Of a stretch of 64,000 nucleotides of DNA, positions 45,167 to 53,934 are shown one piece after another. Made by a program: the position numbers and the translations under genes. Each line of letters opens with the position of its first letter. Position 1 is the stretch's first letter. Location of the stretch: positions 1-64,000 of the forward strand of contig CAVYEG010000004.1 of NCBI GenBank assembly GCA_963767565.1. Direction: 5' to 3'. Under the pieces are notes generated by a model. The model was not told the origin of the DNA. It searched no databases and saw only the letters and a list, made by a program, of their open reading frames with translations. This stretch comes from Palsa-504 sp963767565. GTDB taxonomy: Bacteria > Actinomycetota > Actinomycetes > Streptosporangiales > Streptosporangiaceae.

Positions 45167-46431
45167 GAGTGCGGGATCCAGATGGCCGGCAGGCCGAGTC
45201 CGTCGGTGAAGACATCGTTGGGCAGGCCGCCGCCGAGATTGGGCAGCAGGTCAGGACGGCTGCCCTCGGTGCGTTCCAGCGAGGCCAGCACGAACCGGAC
45301 CCAGGGGTGATCCGGGTCGGTGCGCGAGGCATTCATGAGGTGCCCGGGCTCGACGCTGACCATGCTGAAGCCGTTTTCGTCGAGGTGAGCGCGTATCGCC
45401 GGGACCATGCCCGCGACGTCCGTGCCCGGCACGAACCGGAGCTGGCAGTACGCGTGCGCCGACCCGGGGATGGCGTTAACCGGGGTGTCCGGGTTCCCCG
45501 CCGCCAGCGATAGCACCTCGAGCGTGTTCCCCGCGATGACCCGCTCGGCCGGGGTAAGAGCCGGATCGCCCCAGTCCTGGTCGATATCGGGGTCATCGGC
45601 GGCACCGCCGACCGTGATGGTGCGCAGCGCATCCCGGACCGCGTCCGGGACGGGCGGCGTGCGCAGGCTTGGTACCAGGATCTGGCCCCGGCCGTCCACC
45701 AGGCAAGCCACCGCGCTGGCCAGCACCGTGGCCGGGTTCCGCAGCAGGCCACCCCAGTTGCCCGAGTGATAGGCGCGCTCACGCAGGACCACTCGCAGCG
45801 CGAAGCCGGCTGAGCCGCGCGCGCCGAGGAAGACCGTCGGCCGGGCGGCCGCGACTCTCGGCCCGTCTGAAGCGATCAGCAGGTCAGCGGCTAGGTCATC
45901 GCGATGCCGGGCGCAGAACTCGGCCAGCCCGGGCGAGCCGGACTCCTCGCTGGTCTCGATGAGGATCTTCAAGTTGAAGCCGAGCCGGCCATTACGGGCC
46001 CGCAGGACCTGCTCCAGCGCGGCCAGGTTGATGGTGTGCTGACCCTTGTTGTCCGCGGTGCCCCGGCCGTACCAGTGATCCCGCTCCACCGTCACCCGCC
46101 ATGGGTCCAGCCCGGCCCGCCACCGCTCTGGCTCGGCCAGCACCACATCGGCATGTCCATAGGTCAGCACGGTCAGCAGCCCGGCATCCTCATCCCGCCG
46201 CGCGATCAGCAATGGGCCGCCGCCGGCCATGGGATTGTCCGCGATCCGGGCCGTGGCACCCAGCCGGTGCGCCGCCGGGATCATTTCCTGCTCCAGGTAG
46301 GCCAGCAGATCCGGACGACGGCCGGCGATCCCGCTCTCCGTCCGGAACGCCACCCTCCTGCTTAGATCTCTCAGGAAGGCGCCAGAATCGAAATACTCGC
46401 TCGCAGTCCCAACCGCACGAGATCGGCTCAC
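45013..46431 (-). CDS. M20-family metallopeptidase
   Basis: 472 residues from GTG 46431; the start is uncertain. Zn ligands and catalytic residues: YGHADVV, GRGTADNKGQ, ETSEESGSPG (catalytic Glu pair), ASDGPR, and CAQHAPDEH near the C-terminus. Family members hydrolyse dipeptides or acyl amino acids in the cytoplasm. The insert domain contains GARGSAGFALRV and ERAYHSGNWGG, typical of the dimerisation lid. The substrate is not determinable. Confidence 0.92.
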   Translation of the reverse strand: MSRSRAVGTASEYFDSGAFLRDLSRRVAFRTESGIAGRRPDLLAYLEQEMIPAAHRLGATARIADNPMAGGGPLLIARRDEDAGLLTVLTYGHADVVLAEPERWRAGLDPWRVTVERDHWYGRGTADNKGQHTINLAALEQVLRARNGRLGFNLKILIETSEESGSPGLAEFCARHRDDLAADLLIASDGPRVAAARPTVFLGARGSAGFALRVVLRERAYHSGNWGGLLRNPATVLASAVACLVDGRGQILVPSLRTPPVPDAVRDALRTITVGGAADDPDIDQDWGDPALTPAERVIAGNTLEVLSLAAGNPDTPVNAIPGSAHAYCQLRFVPGTDVAGMVPAIRAHLDENGFSMVSVEPGHLMNASRTDPDHPWVRFVLASLERTEGSRPDLLPNLGGGLPNDVFTDGLGLPAIWIPHSYPACAQHAPDEHLLAPLARQALRLMAGLFWDLGDQMNSETVNVLSDRSWM

Positions 46432-46585
46432 CAGCCCAGCCCATCACCCGAGCCGGTCAATGACAAGACGAAGCCAGACCCGCCCTGGAGCCTGTACCGG
46501 GCGATCTTCGGGTCACCGTCGGCGTCTTGCTAGCTTGGCGATCGTCAAGGTGCCCTCCTGGCCCCAGCCGCCTGAACCATGCCGG

Positions 46586-46615
46586 TTGCGCACCGCGGCG
46601 CGGGCGTGCTAGCGT
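46586..46615 (+). promoter_or_regulatory. Predicted sigma-70-type promoter of the leader ORF/patatin unit
   Basis: TTGCGC at 46586-46591 and TAGCGT at 46610-46615 separated by 18 bases, 38 bases upstream of the leader ORF start. Fits actinobacterial housekeeping promoters. Confidence 0.5.
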
Positions 46616-46652
46616 CGCGGCGATCGTGATCCATCGGCAGGAGGTGAGACCC

Positions 46653-46712
46653 ATGCACGCAGTATCCGCAGTGGGTGCTCCCCTGCCGTCCACGATCGCG
46701 CGACTGAGGTAG
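46653..46712 (+). CDS. 19-residue leader peptide ORF upstream of patatin
   Basis: ATG 46653 is preceded by AGGAGGTGAG, the strongest ribosome binding site in the window. It encodes 19 residues (MHAVSAVGAPLPSTIARLR) and stops at TAG 46710-46712, 46 bases before the patatin start. Such a strong site on so short an ORF suggests a regulatory leader peptide. Residue content does not show an obvious attenuation codon run. Confidence 0.5.
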   Translation: MHAVSAVGAPLPSTIARLR

Positions 46713-46758
46713 TCGCCACCGGGAGCGCCCGACAGGCAACCCGCGAAAGGCGACTCCC

Positions 46759-47712
46759 ATGAACACGACACCTTCTTCAAGTCCGCACGTCACCTCGACG
46801 ACGGCCGCCGACGGCATCGCCGGGGGCGAGCGAGCGCTGGTCCTCGGCGGTGGCGGAGCGGCAGGCAATGCGTGGCTGATCGGCATCATCGCCGGCTTGT
46901 TTGATGCCGGGTTGGATGTGACCGAGGCCGATCTGGTCATCGGGACCTCGGCCGGCTCGACGGCCGCGGCCCAGATAAGCAGCGCGACCCCGGCCGAACT
47001 GCTGGCCGGCATCCTTTCCGCTGCGCCCCAGCGAGGCACTGGCCCGGTCGGATCTGGCCGTGGACGCGTTCCGAATAGGCCGGTGGCCGACCATATGGAG
47101 AGAACGAGCGGAATCATCGCCGCCGCTGAGGATGCGGCCGACATGCGCCGCAGAATGGGTGCGGCGGCGCTCGAAATGGATGCCGCGTCGGACGGATCCG
47201 GGCAAACGCACTGGCGCGCTACCGTCGCCGCCCGGCTGCCCAGCCAGCACTGGCCGGAACGAACGGTGCTCATCACGGCGGTCGATGCCCATACCGGTGA
47301 ACCGGTCGTGTTCGACCGCCACAGCGGAGTCGACCTGGCGGACGCCGTCGCCGCTAGCTGCGCCAACGGCTTCGGTGTCCCGCCCTACGGTATCGGCGGC
47401 AACCGCTACATCGACGGCGGCTACCGGCGCAACGAGAATGCCGATCTGGCCGCCGGATACGGGCGGGTGCTGGTGCTGTCACCACTTGGCGGCAGAACAC
47501 GGCACCCGTTGGACTGGGGCATGCAACTTGCTGCGCAGGTCGACGAACTCCGCGCAGGCGGCAGCAGAGTCGAAACCATCTTGCCGGACTGCGACTCCCG
47601 CAGGGCATTCGGCACCAATCTGATGGATCTGTCAACGCGTCCGCCCGCCGCTCGAGCCGGTTACGACCAAGGCAGAGCCCTGGCCAGTCAGCTCACCGCA
47701 TTCTGGCGCTGA
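46759..47712 (+). CDS. Patatin-like phospholipase
   Basis: 317 residues. Oxyanion-hole motif LVLGGGGAAGNAW (about 32-44), nucleophile elbow IGTSAGST with the catalytic Ser near 73, and DGGYRRNENADLA with the catalytic Asp. These define a Ser/Asp dyad lipid acyl hydrolase. No signal peptide, so cytoplasmic or delivered otherwise. Patatins hydrolyse membrane lipids and some serve in defence, but this gene has no evident effector partner. Preceded by a leader ORF. Confidence 0.92.
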   Translation: MNTTPSSSPHVTSTTAADGIAGGERALVLGGGGAAGNAWLIGIIAGLFDAGLDVTEADLVIGTSAGSTAAAQISSATPAELLAGILSAAPQRGTGPVGSGRGRVPNRPVADHMERTSGIIAAAEDAADMRRRMGAAALEMDAASDGSGQTHWRATVAARLPSQHWPERTVLITAVDAHTGEPVVFDRHSGVDLADAVAASCANGFGVPPYGIGGNRYIDGGYRRNENADLAAGYGRVLVLSPLGGRTRHPLDWGMQLAAQVDELRAGGSRVETILPDCDSRRAFGTNLMDLSTRPPAARAGYDQGRALASQLTAFWR

Positions 47713-48536
47713 CGCCTGCGAAACCAGCGGGCGGCCGGGCCAGGCCCGGTCTGCTGGTAGATCTGGAGGGCAAGCCGCACGTTCCGTTCGGCCTCATAGG
47801 CAGTTTCGCGGGCAGCCGCGGGCATTCCGGGTGAGGGCCGGGGACCGGCCGCAGTGAGCATGGCGGATTCCTTTCTGGTCGCCGTATTGGACCGGTTCGA
47901 GTGCCTTTAGGTGCGGGGCTGGCTATCGCAATGGTGCGTGTGACCTATGCCCGGTTACCGCACAGGTCTATGCACAGGAAATGCACAGGATTGGGTGATG
48001 TGCCTAGTTGCTATGTCTGCCCAGGTCACAGCCGCGCCGACGGGTCTGCCGGGCACCGGGATTGCCGTTCGTTATCCACGGATTTACGCTGGCCGCGGTT
48101 CGGCGTGAGTCCGGAGACTACGTCGGCGCTAGGACCAGCCTGGAGCGAGCGCTGGCGCTGCACCGCAGCCTGGATCGCCGCCGAACCCGCCCGAGCCGAG
48201 CACCCGCAACGTGGTGTACCCGGGCACCTCCTACGCCCGCCCGGAAACCTGCCCCGGAACCCGGGACCGCGGGAACCCGGTCCGGTCAGCCTCAGACGGG
48301 CCGGGGGTACCTGGGGGGTACCTGGCCCGGCGGATGAGTGCGCCATCAAATCCCCCACCATCACCCAGGTGCATTGAAAATGCACCATAAAGACTGAACG
48401 GGCGCCCGGCCGCTGTCAATCCCCGGGACTCGGCCTTGCGAACACGACGCGGACACCGATCGTAAGCAGCCGGCCTCGGCGCCGCCAGAATTCTCCCGGC
48501 GAAAGATCATTCAGCGGCCCGGGTTAATAGGCTGCG
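47713..48536. other. Noncoding or decayed region
   Basis: About 820 bp without a convincing gene. Several open frames in both strands lack motifs. It contains a short TPR-like relic (48083-48185) listed separately. Confidence 0.5.
48083..48185 (+). pseudogene. TPR fragment like AfsR/SARP regulators
   Basis: One frame reads FTLAAVRRESGDYVGARTSL then ERALALHRSLDRR, the typical TPR unit of actinobacterial BTAD/AfsR-type regulators. Nothing else of such a gene is present. Confidence 0.45.
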
Positions 48537-48562
48537 TACGCACTTGCGTACGCACTTGCGTA
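48537..48562. promoter_or_regulatory. Two overlapping palindromes (TACGCACTTGCGTA twice)
   Basis: TACGCACTTGCGTA at 48537-48550 and again at 48549-48562, sharing TA. Each has 6-base arms and a 2-base spacer. The phase of 12 bases puts two sites on nearly one helical face. Looks like an operator for a dimeric regulator, about 100 bases upstream of the small-ORF/TPR unit. Confidence 0.6.
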
Positions 48563-48663
48563 GGACCGCCCGGTGTTCATCCGACTGACCTCAATCCCGG
48601 ATTTCGGCCATTGCCTTGATGCGCGTATGGGTGCATTCTGGGAACAGATAGATGGGTGGGGAC

Positions 48664-48756
48664 ATGTCGCATATAGAGATCATGATGCCTGACGGCGCGG
48701 GGGTGCCGGTCGCCTACCGGCTAAATCTCAGGGCGGCGAAGGAATCCCGGGAATGA
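48664..48756 (+). CDS. Small ORF (30 residues) heading a coupled unit
   Basis: ATG 48664 with GGTGGGGAC upstream, encoding MSHIEIMMPDGAGVPVAYRL and ten more residues. Its stop overlaps the next ATG as ATGA. It could be a real small protein, or part of a once longer gene split by a frameshift. Confidence 0.45.
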   Translation: MSHIEIMMPDGAGVPVAYRLNLRAAKESRE

Positions 48757-48839
48757 GGATAAGCACGGTCAACGGTGAGGCGACCGCGGTGGTCAAGGTC
48801 GAATGCCAGCGGGCCTTCAGCAACGGCAGCCACCGGTGA
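48753..48839 (+). CDS. Small ORF (28 residues) between the leader and the TPR gene
   Basis: ATG 48753 to TGA 48839, overlapping both neighbours by four and four bases (ATGA and GTGA). Encodes MRISTVNGEATAVVKVECQR then FSNGSHR. Three ORFs chained this way imply translational coupling or an ancestral single protein broken by indels. Confidence 0.4.
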   Translation: MRISTVNGEATAVVKVECQRAFSNGSHR

Positions 48840-49732
48840 CGGGCGACCAGCTGGGCCGCGCCCGGGAGGCGCTCAGGGTGCTCCGCGAGCGCGCCGATGC
48901 GGACCGGGCCGGAGAGCACACGGAACTGCTGCTCCAGGCGGGCGCGGCGTACGTTTCTGCTTGTCAGGCGCGTGGGTGCCACGCCGAGGCGGCTCAGGCC
49001 ATGATCGAAGTCCTGGCTGACTGCCGCAGGCCCGTGCCAGGCGAGTCCGGGGAGCGGCTCAACTGCATTGCCCTGGCCGTTGAGGTGATGGATCAGCTGC
49101 CCAGGCCGGCGTTCCTGACCGAGAGCCTTCAGATCGCCCTGGAGATGTCCCGCACCTGTCGCGAGCTGCCGGGCGACCTGCCCGAGAGCCAGGCGGGAGC
49201 GGCGGCCGCGGTTCGCCTGATGGCCAGATTCCTGCGCGAAGCAGTCGGCAGCGGCCTGCCCGATGACGACAGGAAGACGGCGGCCAGGGAGATATCAGCC
49301 GGGGCAGTGTTCCTGGCTGACCAGGCGCCCATGCTGCTCGATATCAAGCACGCCGAAGCTTTCACCCTCGCCGCTACTGTCCTGGCCGCCAGCGACGTGG
49401 ACCGGGCGCTGGAACTTAATACGCGGGCCATCGAGCTCCGCCGGCAGCTGGCGGCCGATCGTGCGCCCGGACCGGAACAGGACCTCGAAATCCTGACCCT
49501 GCAGGGGCTGATCCTGTTCGGAAAGCGTCGGTACGCGGCCGCCGTCGAGCCGCTTGAGCAGGCGCTTCCCATCCTGCTGGCCTTTGGCCGAGACCTCACC
49601 CCCGACCAGGCCCAGCTGCTCGAGATGACGTATTCCCTGCTCAGCGAGGCGTACCGGATCCTGAACCGGGACACCGCGATGCGCGCCATGACCGAGGCCG
49701 TCAACGCATCGGACGTGCCGTGGCCAGCTTGA
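48836..49732 (+). CDS. TPR-like all-helical protein
   Basis: 298 residues from GTG 48836 within GTGA. Entirely helical with degenerate TPR units: AREALRVLRERADADRAGEH, TELLLQAGAAYVSACQARG, RALELNTRAIELRRQLAADR, YAAAVEPLEQALPILLAFG. No catalytic domain. It probably mediates protein contacts; it precedes the kinase gene by 138 bases, so the kinase may be a partner. Confidence 0.65.
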   Translation: MTGDQLGRAREALRVLRERADADRAGEHTELLLQAGAAYVSACQARGCHAEAAQAMIEVLADCRRPVPGESGERLNCIALAVEVMDQLPRPAFLTESLQIALEMSRTCRELPGDLPESQAGAAAAVRLMARFLREAVGSGLPDDDRKTAAREISAGAVFLADQAPMLLDIKHAEAFTLAATVLAASDVDRALELNTRAIELRRQLAADRAPGPEQDLEILTLQGLILFGKRRYAAAVEPLEQALPILLAFGRDLTPDQAQLLEMTYSLLSEAYRILNRDTAMRAMTEAVNASDVPWPA

Positions 49733-49870
49733 TCAGCTCACGGTCCCGGAACTCCGGGCCGGGATCCGGAATTGACAGGGGAACTGCGCTCACTTCATTC
49801 TGGGCCCGTCATCAGGTGGGGTTTTGCCGGATGCCAGGTTCATGGTCGGCTGGTGATGGGTGGGGACTTG

Positions 49871-50905
49871 ATGGCGCGTGCATGGAGCGTTCCCGGTTAT
49901 GCCGAGCTGAAGACGCTGGGCAGGGGCGGGTTCGGCGAGGTGGTGCTGGCCCGGCACGACGCCTCGGGCACCCTGGTGGCGGTCAAGTACCTGAAGGCGG
50001 AGCTGCGGGCGGATCCGGAGTTCGCCAGGTTGTTCCGCGGCGAGGCGGCGGTGCTGGCCTCGCTGGCGGACCCGAACGTGGTCCGGCTGTATGAGTACCT
50101 CGAATCGCCGTCCGGCGCGGCCATCGTCATGGAGCTCGTCGACGGGGTCTCACTGCGGGACATCCTGTCCCGGCACGGCCAGACCAGCGCCGAGGCGGCG
50201 CTGGTGGTGCTGCAGGGGTCGTTGCTCGGGCTGGCCGCCGCGCACGCGCGCGGGGTGGTGCACCGGGACTACAAGCCGGAGAACGTGCTGGTGGACGGGG
50301 CCGGGGTGAGCAAGCTGACCGACTTCGGCATCGCCGCCCGGTCCGGGGACCGGCCGATCCCGGCGGGCACGCTGCTTTACGCGCCGCCGGAGCAGTTCGC
50401 CGGGGGGACGGCCAGCCCGGCGGCGGATGTGTATGCGGCCACGGCGACGTTCTACGAGTGCCTGACCGGGCGGCCGCCGTTCGCCGGGAACACCGCCGCG
50501 ATGCTGATGCACCAGCACCTGACCGCGCCGGTGCCGCTGGAGCCGGTGCCCGAGGCGCTGCGTCCGCTGGTGGCGGCGGGCCTGGCCAAGGACCCCGCCA
50601 CCCGGCCCGCCGACGGCAGCTTGCTCGTCACCCAGTTGCGGGCGGTGGCGGCGGGCCGGTATGGCCCGGACTGGGAGGAGCGCGGCCGGTCCCGGCTGGC
50701 CGAGGCCGCGCTGCTGCTAGCCGCGCTGTGGCCGTCCGGCGGGCCGACCGCCGCCCAGGGCGCCACGGTCGAGAAGGTGCGGCTGCGCCGGCCGCTGCGG
50801 CACTCCAGGTTCAGCATGACCAAGGCCGCGATCATGGCCGGGATCGTGATCGCCGGGGCGGCACACGTGGCGTTGCGACTGCACGTCGATCACGTTCCAG
50901 GGTGA
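49871..50905 (+). CDS. Ser/Thr protein kinase truncated after its membrane helix
   Basis: 344 residues from ATG 49871 with GGGTGGGGAC upstream. Kinase core intact: LGRGGFGEVVLA, VAVKYL, VVHRDYKPENVLV (Tyr for the usual Leu), LTDFGIAA, APPEQF. A membrane helix begins near 318 (KAAIMAGIVIAGAAHVAL) and the frame then ends within ~12 residues. The following DNA still encodes an extracellular domain in another frame, so a frameshift near 50890 has removed the sensor. The kinase may remain membrane-bound but blind. Confidence 0.85.
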   Translation: MARAWSVPGYAELKTLGRGGFGEVVLARHDASGTLVAVKYLKAELRADPEFARLFRGEAAVLASLADPNVVRLYEYLESPSGAAIVMELVDGVSLRDILSRHGQTSAEAALVVLQGSLLGLAAAHARGVVHRDYKPENVLVDGAGVSKLTDFGIAARSGDRPIPAGTLLYAPPEQFAGGTASPAADVYAATATFYECLTGRPPFAGNTAAMLMHQHLTAPVPLEPVPEALRPLVAAGLAKDPATRPADGSLLVTQLRAVAAGRYGPDWEERGRSRLAEAALLLAALWPSGGPTAAQGATVEKVRLRRPLRHSRFSMTKAAIMAGIVIAGAAHVALRLHVDHVPG

Positions 50906-51671
50906 CCGGCTGCTGTCCGATGACCTCACGGCGGAGCATGCTCCCCGGCTGCTGAGCTATCCCGACGACGGCTCGGCGCCGGTCCCGGTCGTCATCTCCT
51001 GGCTGCCCGCCAGCAGGTTCCCTCTCCTCACCGCCTACAGCCTGGATACCGCCGTTGCGCCCGCCGACGTGATCGTGGGGTACGGAACGGGAGTGTCCGT
51101 CTCGGGCGGCCCGTAGCTGCTCTACCGGGTAGACGCGGGCGGCCGGGCGGTCCCGTTCGGGCCGGTGGCCAGCCAGCTGACCTCCAACTCGGCGCCCAGA
51201 CGTTTCGCGTTCAGCCCGGATGGCACGCAGGCCGGTTTCCTGCTCTCCGGGCTGAGCGGCGAGTGTGCCGACAGCGACACGGTGGTGCTGGCTGACGTCG
51301 CCACCGGCGCGGAGACCCGGCCGGCTATGCCGCCCGGCATGCGGTATGCCCTGGCGGCGTGGTTCGGGCCATCCGGCACGGCCTACGCCTCGATGGCACC
51401 GGCACCTGCAGGCTGCGTTCACGTCGGCCAGGCCAGCGTGGCCAGCGTCGTGGTCCCGGCCGAGGACTACCGGCTGGAGGCGGGGCCCTGGGTCAGGTAC
51501 GGCAGCGGGATAATCAGCCAGGAATCCAGCCGCGGCGGGGAGGCGACGCTCTACGGCAACGTCGACTCCACGCCGCTGGGAGCGTTTGCATCTGATCTCA
51601 GGCTGGCCGTACCGCGCGGCTCTTCAGCGGTGACGATCCCCGGTGCCCTGGCCTTCATGTGGGCGCCGTGA
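50906..51671 (+). pseudogene. Former extracellular domain of the kinase, out of frame and with a stop
   Basis: A single frame continues FQGDRLLSDDLTAEHAPRLL, PVVISWLPASRFPLLTAYSL, meets TAG at 51114-51116, and goes on LYRVDAGGRAVPFGPVASQL, FAFSPDGTQAGFLLSGLSG to a stop at 51671. The FSPDG strand suggests a WD40/TolB-like propeller. Two lesions (shift and stop) separate it from the kinase. Confidence 0.7.
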
Positions 51672-51689
51672 CCGTCGGCGGCGCGACGC

Positions 51690-51966
51690 CATCTTGCGCG
51701 GCTGGTCTGACGACGCCGCGCTGGCCAACATGGAGGCGATGATCGCGGACTACCGCCGGGCCGCCAGGCGCTTGAAGATCGAGGTCCGCAGCCGCCGGGG
51801 ACTGGCCGTGGCCGCCGCCGCGTCAGGCGCGGTGGCGGTGTTCGTGCCGCCGGTCGGCATCGCGGCTGCGGTCTTCGGTCTGGGATCCCTCCTGCCGACC
51901 CGCGGCATTCCGAAGGAACTCGAAGCCGCGGCGATGTTCCACGAAGCTCGCGGGCTCTTCAGGTAA
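51690..51966 (+). CDS. Hypothetical fragment with a hydrophobic hairpin
   Basis: The frame is open from 51643, but the plausible part begins near 51690: DAILRGWSDDAALANMEAMI, ARRLKIEVRSRRGLAV, then a hydrophobic stretch with FVPPVGIAAAVFGLGSLL. No start with a ribosome binding site is seen, so it may be the 3' remnant of a longer gene. Not recognised. Confidence 0.35.
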
Positions 51967-52128
51967 GGCACCAAGGCAGAGGCCAAACGGTCCGTGGCAG
52001 GGCCAGCTGCTACCCCTTGATCCGGGGATTAAGGCGGCTAGGCGAGCGCCGCTAAGCTTCACTCACCCAAAGCATGGCGAGCCGGATTCGGCCGTGCCAG
52101 TCCCCGTCCGGCGCGGTGGGCCAGGCAG

Positions 52129-52176
52129 TGAAACCCGGGCTTCAGCACACCCTGCGGTGGTGAAGCCCGGGTTTCA
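52129..52176 (-). terminator. Long perfect hairpin after the MFS exporter gene
   Basis: 16-bp stem (TGAAACCCGGGCTTCA / TGAAGCCCGGGTTTCA) with a 16-base loop, 27 bases beyond the stop at 52203. Confidence 0.8.
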
Positions 52177-52202
52177 GGCCCTGGGCTATGCGCGGAGGCG
52201 GG

Positions 52203-53792
52203 TCAGGACACCAGCTCGGGCTCTTGGCTGGCAGGTTCGCCGGCGTCCGGGGCGCGGCCGCGCAGCGGGACCTCCTTGATGAGCAGGGCCAGCACGAAGA
52301 TGAGCACCGAGGCCGGCAGGGCCCAGATGAACACCGACTGGACCGCGTGCGCGATGGCGAAGAAGACGTCGTGTTTGATCGCCGCGGGCAGCGAGTTGAC
52401 GGTGGCCGGGTCGAGCTGGCCGCCGCTGGTGCTGATGTGCGCGCCGCTGGCGGTGGCCAGGGATTCGGTCAGGCGCCGGGCGAAGATGGCGCCGAACGCG
52501 GCCACGCCCAGCGAGCCGCCGATCTGCTGGAAGAACATCCGCGCGCTGCTGGCCACGCCCATGTCCCGCTGCTGCACGCTGTTCTGCGCGATCAGCGAGA
52601 CCATCTGCATCAGGAAGCCCATGCCCAGGCCCAGGACCACGTAGAACAGGGCCGAGGTGGCCTTGCTGGTGCCGACGCCCAGGTGGGTCAGCAGGAACAT
52701 GCCCAGGCCCATGATGGCCCCGCCCAGCACCGGGAAGATCTTGTACCGGCCGGTACGGGTGGTCACCTGCCCGGCCACGATCGAGGTGATGGTCACGCCG
52801 ATCATCATCGGGGTCAGCGCCAGCCCGCTCAGAGTGGGCGACTCGCCCTGCACGGTCTGCTGGTACAGCGGCAGGAACGTCATGGCGCCGAACATGGCCA
52901 GGCCGGTCAGGAAGGTCAGGCCCATGGTGAGCGAGAAGTTCCGGTTCTTGAACACGTGCAGCGGCAGGATCGGCTCGGCGGCCCGCATCTGGGTGACCAG
53001 GAACCCGACCGTGGCCGCCACGGCCAGCACGCCCAGCCCGATGATCTGGACCGAGGCCCACGGGTACTCGGTACCGCCCCAGGTGGCCAGCAGGATGAGC
53101 GAGGTCGCGGCCACGGCCAGCAGGCCGCCGCCCAGGTAGTCGATCTTGTGGCCGACCCGGTGGGCGGGCACCTTCAGCGTGGCCAGCAGGTAGACCAGGG
53201 CGGCGCCGCCGACCGGCAGGTTGATGTAGAAGATCCAGCGCCAGGAGAAGTTGGTGGTGATGAAGCCGCCGATCAGCGGTCCGCCGATGGTGGCCAGCAT
53301 CATCACGACCATCATGTAGCTCATGTAGCGGCCGCGCTCGCGGGGCGCCACGATGTCGCCCAGGGTGGCCATCGAGCCGACCATCAGCCCGCCGGCGCCC
53401 AGGCCCTGGATGGCGCGGAACGCGATCAGCTCGTCCATCGACTGGGACAGGCCGGACAGCGCCGATCCGGCCAGGAAGATGATGATCGCGGCGATGAAGA
53501 ACTTCTTCCGGCCGTACATGTCGCCGAGCTTGCCGTAGAACGGCGTGGTGATGGTGGAGGCCAGGATGTAGGCGGTCACCACCCAGGACAGGTGCGCCAC
53601 CCCGCCCAGGTCACCGACGATCCGCGGCAGCGCGGTGCTGACGATGAGGTTGTCGAGCATGGCCAGCAGGATGGCGAGCAGCAGCCCGGGCAGGATGATC
53701 ATCACCTCGCGCGGTGCCAGGAACTGCCCGCCCCCGCTCGGCAGTTCCGGCCCGCCCGTCCCGCTCGCGCCAGGTCCCGTGTTCTCCGCCAC
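52203..53792 (-). CDS. MFS multidrug exporter, DHA2 (14-TM) family
   Basis: 529 residues with 14 predicted membrane helices. Signatures: LAMLDNLIVSTALPRIVGDL (helix 1), WVVTAYILASTITTPFYGKL, GDMYGRKKFF (motif A), and GAGGLMVGSMATLGDIVAPR (motif C-like region). DHA2 exporters use the proton gradient to extrude drugs such as quaternary amines or antibiotics. Divergent from a TetR gene with two palindromic sites between, a standard local repressor arrangement. Confidence 0.93.
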   Translation of the reverse strand: MAENTGPGASGTGGPELPSGGGQFLAPREVMIILPGLLLAILLAMLDNLIVSTALPRIVGDLGGVAHLSWVVTAYILASTITTPFYGKLGDMYGRKKFFIAAIIIFLAGSALSGLSQSMDELIAFRAIQGLGAGGLMVGSMATLGDIVAPRERGRYMSYMMVVMMLATIGGPLIGGFITTNFSWRWIFYINLPVGGAALVYLLATLKVPAHRVGHKIDYLGGGLLAVAATSLILLATWGGTEYPWASVQIIGLGVLAVAATVGFLVTQMRAAEPILPLHVFKNRNFSLTMGLTFLTGLAMFGAMTFLPLYQQTVQGESPTLSGLALTPMMIGVTITSIVAGQVTTRTGRYKIFPVLGGAIMGLGMFLLTHLGVGTSKATSALFYVVLGLGMGFLMQMVSLIAQNSVQQRDMGVASSARMFFQQIGGSLGVAAFGAIFARRLTESLATASGAHISTSGGQLDPATVNSLPAAIKHDVFFAIAHAVQSVFIWALPASVLIFVLALLIKEVPLRGRAPDAGEPASQEPELVS

Positions 53793-53850
53793 CTGCTTGC
53801 TCCTTCCGCCACGTCCCGCTGTTCCCCGTCCGCCACATCCCGGATACGTT

Positions 53851-53868
53851 ACTTACCGGCCGGCAAGT
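53851..53868. promoter_or_regulatory. TetR operator site 1
   Basis: ACTTACCGGCCGGCAAGT, an 18-bp near-perfect palindrome in the divergent promoter region. A second copy lies 35 bp away. Confidence 0.75.
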
Positions 53869-53885
53869 TATATGCTAGAGTGGTT

Positions 53886-53903
53886 ACTTACCGGCCGTCA
53901 AGC
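53886..53903. promoter_or_regulatory. TetR operator site 2
   Basis: ACTTACCGGCCGTCAAGC, same site with three changed positions in the right half. Both sites are preceded by TT, giving TTACTTACCGGCCG repeated. A -10-like TATGCT lies between them. Confidence 0.7.
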
Positions 53904-53934
53904 TAATTTCGGCCCAGCAGAGAGCGATACGGAC

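Noticed and set aside
47901..48377. 158-residue open frame on +
   Set aside because: No start signal or motifs; low-complexity Pro/Arg composition. Only the TPR-like piece in another frame is recognisable.
52188..53906. 572-residue open frame on + antisense to the MFS exporter
   Set aside because: Gln/His/Gly-rich composition typical of a reverse-frame shadow; the exporter on the minus strand is unmistakable.
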